NCBI RefSeq assembly: GCF_000429645.1
Contig: NZ_AUCG01000023.1
Span: 62,001 to 126,000, forward strand
DNA: 64,000 bases
Direction: 5' to 3'
Source of the DNA: Niveispirillum irakense DSM 11586
GTDB lineage: Bacteria; Pseudomonadota; Alphaproteobacteria; Azospirillales; Azospirillaceae
Part shown: in pieces, positions 61,127 to 64,000 of the stretch
How positions within the stretch are numbered: position 1 is the first letter of the stretch
Layout: each line of letters opens with the position of its first letter
Program-made: the position numbers and the translations under genes
Notes under the pieces: generated by a model
What the model saw: only the letters and a program-made list of their open reading frames with translations
Database searches by the model: none
What the model was told of the DNA's origin: nothing

Positions 61127-62161
61127 TCATGGGGACACCGCCGGTACGGGGGCATCGGGATGCAGCAGCCCGCCCTCCCGCAATGCCGCCCAAAAGTCGG
61201 GCGGAATGGTCTGATGGTGCAGGGCCAGCATTGCCCGCACCCGGTCCGGGCTGTCCAGGCCGGGGATGACACTGGCAACGCAAGGATGCGCCAGGGGGAA
61301 GCGCAGGGCAGCGGCGGCCAGCGGCACCTCATACCGCGCGCATACCTGCTCAATCCGGCGGACCCGCGTGATGATCTCCGGCGGGGCCGGCGCATAATTA
61401 TAATAGGGGACCGTATCGCCATGCGTGCCGCTGGCCAGGATGCCGGAATTAAACGCCCCCCCGATGATCACCGATGTGCCCTGGCGGCTGCATTCCGGCA
61501 GCAACCGGTCCAGCGCGCCCTGTTCCAGCAATGTATAGCGCCCGGCCAGCAAGATGGCGTCCAGTGGTGCCACCTCCAGGCATTCCAGGCAGGCCTCCAC
61601 CTCGTTGACGCCAATGCCATAGCCGGCAATAGCGCCTTCCTTCTTCAACCGTTCCAGCGCGCGGAAGCCGCCGCCGCGCGTCAGTTGCGCGAACCGTTCG
61701 GCATGGGCATCGCCATGGGTCACCCGGCCGATATCATGGACCAACAACAGGTCAATCCGGGACAGCCCCAGCCGGTGCAGCGAGGCCTCCCACGACCGCA
61801 AAATGCCATCATGGCTGTAATCATAGACCGGCGTGAAGGGCAGGGGGGACCGGAAGCCGTGTCGCTCCCCGTCATTGCGGATGGTGGGATCTGGTGTCAG
61901 CAGGCGACCGACCTTGGTGGACAGCACCACCCCGGCCCGCCCCCGTATCCCGTCACCAACCCGACGTTCAGACAGGCCAAACCCGTAATAGGGCGCCGTG
62001 TCGACAAAGCCGATCCCGGCATCCAGGGCGGTGGCCAGCGTTGCGGCGGCATCTTCATCAGACAGGGGGCGGTAGAGATTGCCCAAAGCCGCCCCGCCAA
62101 AGCCGATTTCGCTGACCCACAGACCGGTTTGCCCCAAGGGGCGCGTGGCAATCTGCGTCAC
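61127..62161 (-). CDS. aldo/keto reductase, L-fucose/D-arabinose (galactose) dehydrogenase-like
   Basis: 344 residues with the AKR barrel. Asp in DAGIGFVDTAPYYGFG, Tyr in the same segment, Lys in STKVGR and His in LLVHDIG form the tetrad. The family includes NAD(P)-dependent L-fucose and D-arabinose/D-threo-aldose dehydrogenases that make aldonolactones. GTG 62161 overlaps the mutarotase stop codon by 4 bases, the usual mark of translational coupling. Confidence 0.85.
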   Translation of the reverse strand: MTQIATRPLGQTGLWVSEIGFGGAALGNLYRPLSDEDAAATLATALDAGIGFVDTAPYYGFGLSERRVGDGIRGRAGVVLSTKVGRLLTPDPTIRNDGERHGFRSPLPFTPVYDYSHDGILRSWEASLHRLGLSRIDLLLVHDIGRVTHGDAHAERFAQLTRGGGFRALERLKKEGAIAGYGIGVNEVEACLECLEVAPLDAILLAGRYTLLEQGALDRLLPECSRQGTSVIIGGAFNSGILASGTHGDTVPYYNYAPAPPEIITRVRRIEQVCARYEVPLAAAALRFPLAHPCVASVIPGLDSPDRVRAMLALHHQTIPPDFWAALREGGLLHPDAPVPAVSP

Positions 62162-62523
62162 TGCACACCTGTGGATCGGGAAGAGCCATGCTGGCCCAGG
62201 TCGAAGATGCAGTCCATCGGGTGCCATTTCTCACCCGATGCCGCCTCCGGCAGCCGGCGCTGGAACCTGTCCATCAAGGATTCCCAGCGGGCAGCGGCAT
62301 CGGACAGGGCCGGACCGGTCGGGCGCGGATAATCGGCCTCCACCTCGCTGACCATCACCATCCGGTTGCCGGTGCGCCAGATTTGCATGGATTTCACGCC
62401 GCTGGCCCTTATATGGGCCAGCACTTCCGGCCATACCCCGCCCGGCTGATGCAGCTTTTCATATTCCGTGATCAGATCCCGGTCTTCGACCAGATCGAGG
62501 CTGAGACAGAGCCGCCTTGTCAT
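62158..62523 (-). CDS. L-rhamnose/L-fucose mutarotase family (RhaM/DUF718)
   Basis: 121 residues of the dimeric alpha/beta-barrel mutarotase family (RLCLSLDLVEDRDLITEYEKLH, VWPEVLAHIRASGV, SMQIWRTGNRMVMVSEVE, WHPMDCIFDL). The enzyme converts the alpha and beta pyranose forms before dehydrogenation. The adjacent FucP-type carrier favours fucose over rhamnose. Start and stop codons overlap those of both neighbours by 4 bases. Confidence 0.88.
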   Translation of the reverse strand: MTRRLCLSLDLVEDRDLITEYEKLHQPGGVWPEVLAHIRASGVKSMQIWRTGNRMVMVSEVEADYPRPTGPALSDAAARWESLMDRFQRRLPEAASGEKWHPMDCIFDLGQHGSSRSTGVQ

Positions 62524-63833
62524 GCCACATCCCCCTGACGGCGGGCGTGCAGCGCGAAGGCAAGGCAGATGGCAAAGCAGGCCGCCGGGATCGGCATCGC
62601 ATAATGGATGCCGCCTGCCAGATCAGAAACCAAGCCCATCAATGGCGGCACCAGCGCGCCCCCGATGATGGACATGATCAGGAAGGACGATCCCATTTCC
62701 GTGTCCGGCCCCAGGTCGCGCAGGCCCAGCGCGAAAATGGTGGGGAACATGATGGACATGAAGAAGCTGGTCAGCCACAGGGCGCCGACCGCGGGCACAC
62801 CGGTCATGAAGGTGGCGGCAAGGCACAGCAGGATGTTGGCCCCGGCATAGAGCGCCAGCAGGCTGGCCGGTGGCACCCGCCGCTGGATGATCGCGCCGCT
62901 GAAACGACCGATCATCAACAGGGCGAAGCTGCCCGACAGCAAAAAGGCCACGGTCCTTTCATCCATGCCGGGCATCACATCCTTGGTGAAATCGATAAAG
63001 AAGCTCCAGATTCCGACCTGCGCGCCGACATAGAAGAACTGCGCGATCACCGCCCGCCGCAAGCCGGCATGGCGCAGGGCGGCAAAGGCCGGGCGTTTGC
63101 CGACGGCTGGCGCGGTGTCTGTCGCCCCCGGCGCCGTCATGGCGGGAAAAGGGGTGCGGGCGATCAGCAGGGCCAGCAGCACGACCGCGATGCCGATGAT
63201 CAGATAAGGCCCTTGTACGGCCGCCGCCTCCGACGCCCGCCACGCCGCCTGGGCCGTCGCATCCATGCCGGCCAGCGTGTCGGCGCTATGGTCTACACCG
63301 GAGAAGATGAACAGGCCGCCGATCACCGGCCCCAGGATGGCCCCAACCCCATAGAAGGATTGGGCCAGATTCAGCCGCGCCGACCCGGTTTCCGGCCGGC
63401 CCAGCACAATGACATAGGGGTTGGCGGCGGTTTCCAGAAAGGCCAGCCCGAAAGCGATGGTGTAAAGCGCGATCAGGAACAGCCCGTAAGCCTGGATAGA
63501 GGCTGCCGGATAAAACAGGAAGGCACCAACAGCATAAAGCCCCAGCCCGGCCAGGATTGCCTTCTTATAGCCGATACGCCGGATCAGCAGACCGGCCGGG
63601 ATGGCGGCGCAGAAATACCCGACATAAAACGCGAACTGGATCAGCCCGGACTGGCCCCGGCTGAGATCCAGCGCCTTCTGGAACTGGCGGATCAGCACAT
63701 CATTCAGCGACGCTGCCAGCGCCCAGGAGAAGAACAGGCTGGTGACCAAGATGAAGGCGACCAGATGGCGCCGGTCCACAAGCGGCGGACGGGCGGCAAC
63801 GGGTCTGGTGGCGCTGCTGGTATCGGCGACCAT
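62520..63833 (-). CDS. FucP-type MFS sugar permease
   Basis: 437 residues, 12 membrane helices. Signature segments of the fucose:H+ symporter family are FFSWALAASLNDVLIRQFQKALDLSRGQSGLIQFAFYVGYF and AFLETAANPYVIVLGRPETGSARLNLAQSFYGVGAILGPVIGG. It should import the deoxysugar with a proton. ATG 63833 follows AAGGA; the frame stays open upstream without an RBS. First gene of the minus-strand operon. Confidence 0.92.
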   Translation of the reverse strand: MVADTSSATRPVAARPPLVDRRHLVAFILVTSLFFSWALAASLNDVLIRQFQKALDLSRGQSGLIQFAFYVGYFCAAIPAGLLIRRIGYKKAILAGLGLYAVGAFLFYPAASIQAYGLFLIALYTIAFGLAFLETAANPYVIVLGRPETGSARLNLAQSFYGVGAILGPVIGGLFIFSGVDHSADTLAGMDATAQAAWRASEAAAVQGPYLIIGIAVVLLALLIARTPFPAMTAPGATDTAPAVGKRPAFAALRHAGLRRAVIAQFFYVGAQVGIWSFFIDFTKDVMPGMDERTVAFLLSGSFALLMIGRFSGAIIQRRVPPASLLALYAGANILLCLAATFMTGVPAVGALWLTSFFMSIMFPTIFALGLRDLGPDTEMGSSFLIMSIIGGALVPPLMGLVSDLAGGIHYAMPIPAACFAICLAFALHARRQGDVA

Positions 63834-64000
63834 GGCAGTTTCCTTATCCCTGACATTGTTACGTCCACCGCTTTGGTGGCGGCCGCTTGGCACGGCATCC
63901 GCCACGGTCCAGCCGTGGCGCTTTATGATTTCTGGATATCATTTATAAAAATGCTTTCAAATGAGAAAATAGAGGTGGGCCTCCAGAACATTTAGTTTCA
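63834..64000. promoter_or_regulatory. upstream region of the deoxysugar operon (runs off the right edge)
   Basis: The last 167 bases turn A+T rich (63935-64000) and should hold the promoter of the FucP-led operon. ATTTCTGGATATCATTTAT around 63927-63946 could be an operator, but no pattern shared with other sites in the window was found. No gene is seen. Confidence 0.35.

Overview
The window is GC-rich, densely coded chromosomal DNA from an alphaproteobacterium. Gene content (NasS/NasT nitrate control, NirK/cNor denitrification, pseudoazurin, several TonB receptors, non-phosphorylating deoxysugar catabolism) suggests a free-living or plant-associated member of the Azospirillaceae such as Niveispirillum or Nitrospirillum. 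That placement is an inference from gene content, not a measured affiliation. No rRNA, tRNA, CRISPR array, integrase or transposase was seen.

(1) 0-1.6 kb: tail of an unidentified gene, an alpha/beta hydrolase and a small membrane protein. (2) 1.6-12.7 kb: nitrate assimilation, with nasS, nasT and an NNP transporter on the minus strand and nirB, nirD, nasA, cysG on the plus strand. The nirB promoter region reads as one regulatory unit: a sigma-54 promoter, two hairpins with hexaloops carrying A1 and G4 (the ANTAR target pattern), a U-tract terminator, then the nirB RBS. Nitrogen control of initiation and nitrate control of elongation by NasT can be predicted from it. (3) 12.6-26.7 kb: denitrification, with two Crp/Fnr (Dnr/NnrR-like) regulators, a short RIC-type hemerythrin protein, nnrS, norF, norE, pseudoazurin, nirV, nirK, a DUF1858 protein, norD, norQ, norB, norC and nnrU. 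Seven 14-bp boxes of the form TTGNN-N4-NNCAA lie 62-89 nt before the start codons of seven of its transcription units. A separate FNR-type box precedes the first regulator, so a cascade is likely. nosZ is not in the window.

(4) 26.7-38.4 kb: a probable salvage island for D-amino-acid dipeptides: M19 dipeptidase, TonB receptor, dipeptide epimerase, two XRE-cupin regulators, a DAO-type amine oxidase, RidA, a serine hydrolase and an MFS carrier. AT-rich palindromes mark the oxidase and MFS promoters. (5) 38.7-39.8 kb: a transglutaminase-like protein and a cysG remnant with a stop codon and an internal deletion. (6) 39.8-54.8 kb: a hydroxy-acid/dicarboxylate catabolic locus: tartrate/D-malate dehydrogenase, MOFRL glycerate kinase, MmgE/PrpD, TonB receptor, CitMHS carrier, AbrB-type membrane protein, class II aldolase, Crp-like regulator, AtuA-like plus DUF4387 pair, MipA-like porin, GntR/FCD regulator and D-2-hydroxyacid dehydrogenase. 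The decamer TTGCATCCAA sits in three promoter regions of this locus. No pathway known to me uses this whole set.

(7) 55-64 kb: a 6-deoxysugar locus, probably L-fucose: a large exported DUF4450-like protein, then on the minus strand a FucP-type permease, mutarotase, aldo/keto reductase, a split UxaA-type dehydratase and a 2-keto-3-deoxy-fuconate-type SDR, joined by 4-bp overlaps or short gaps.
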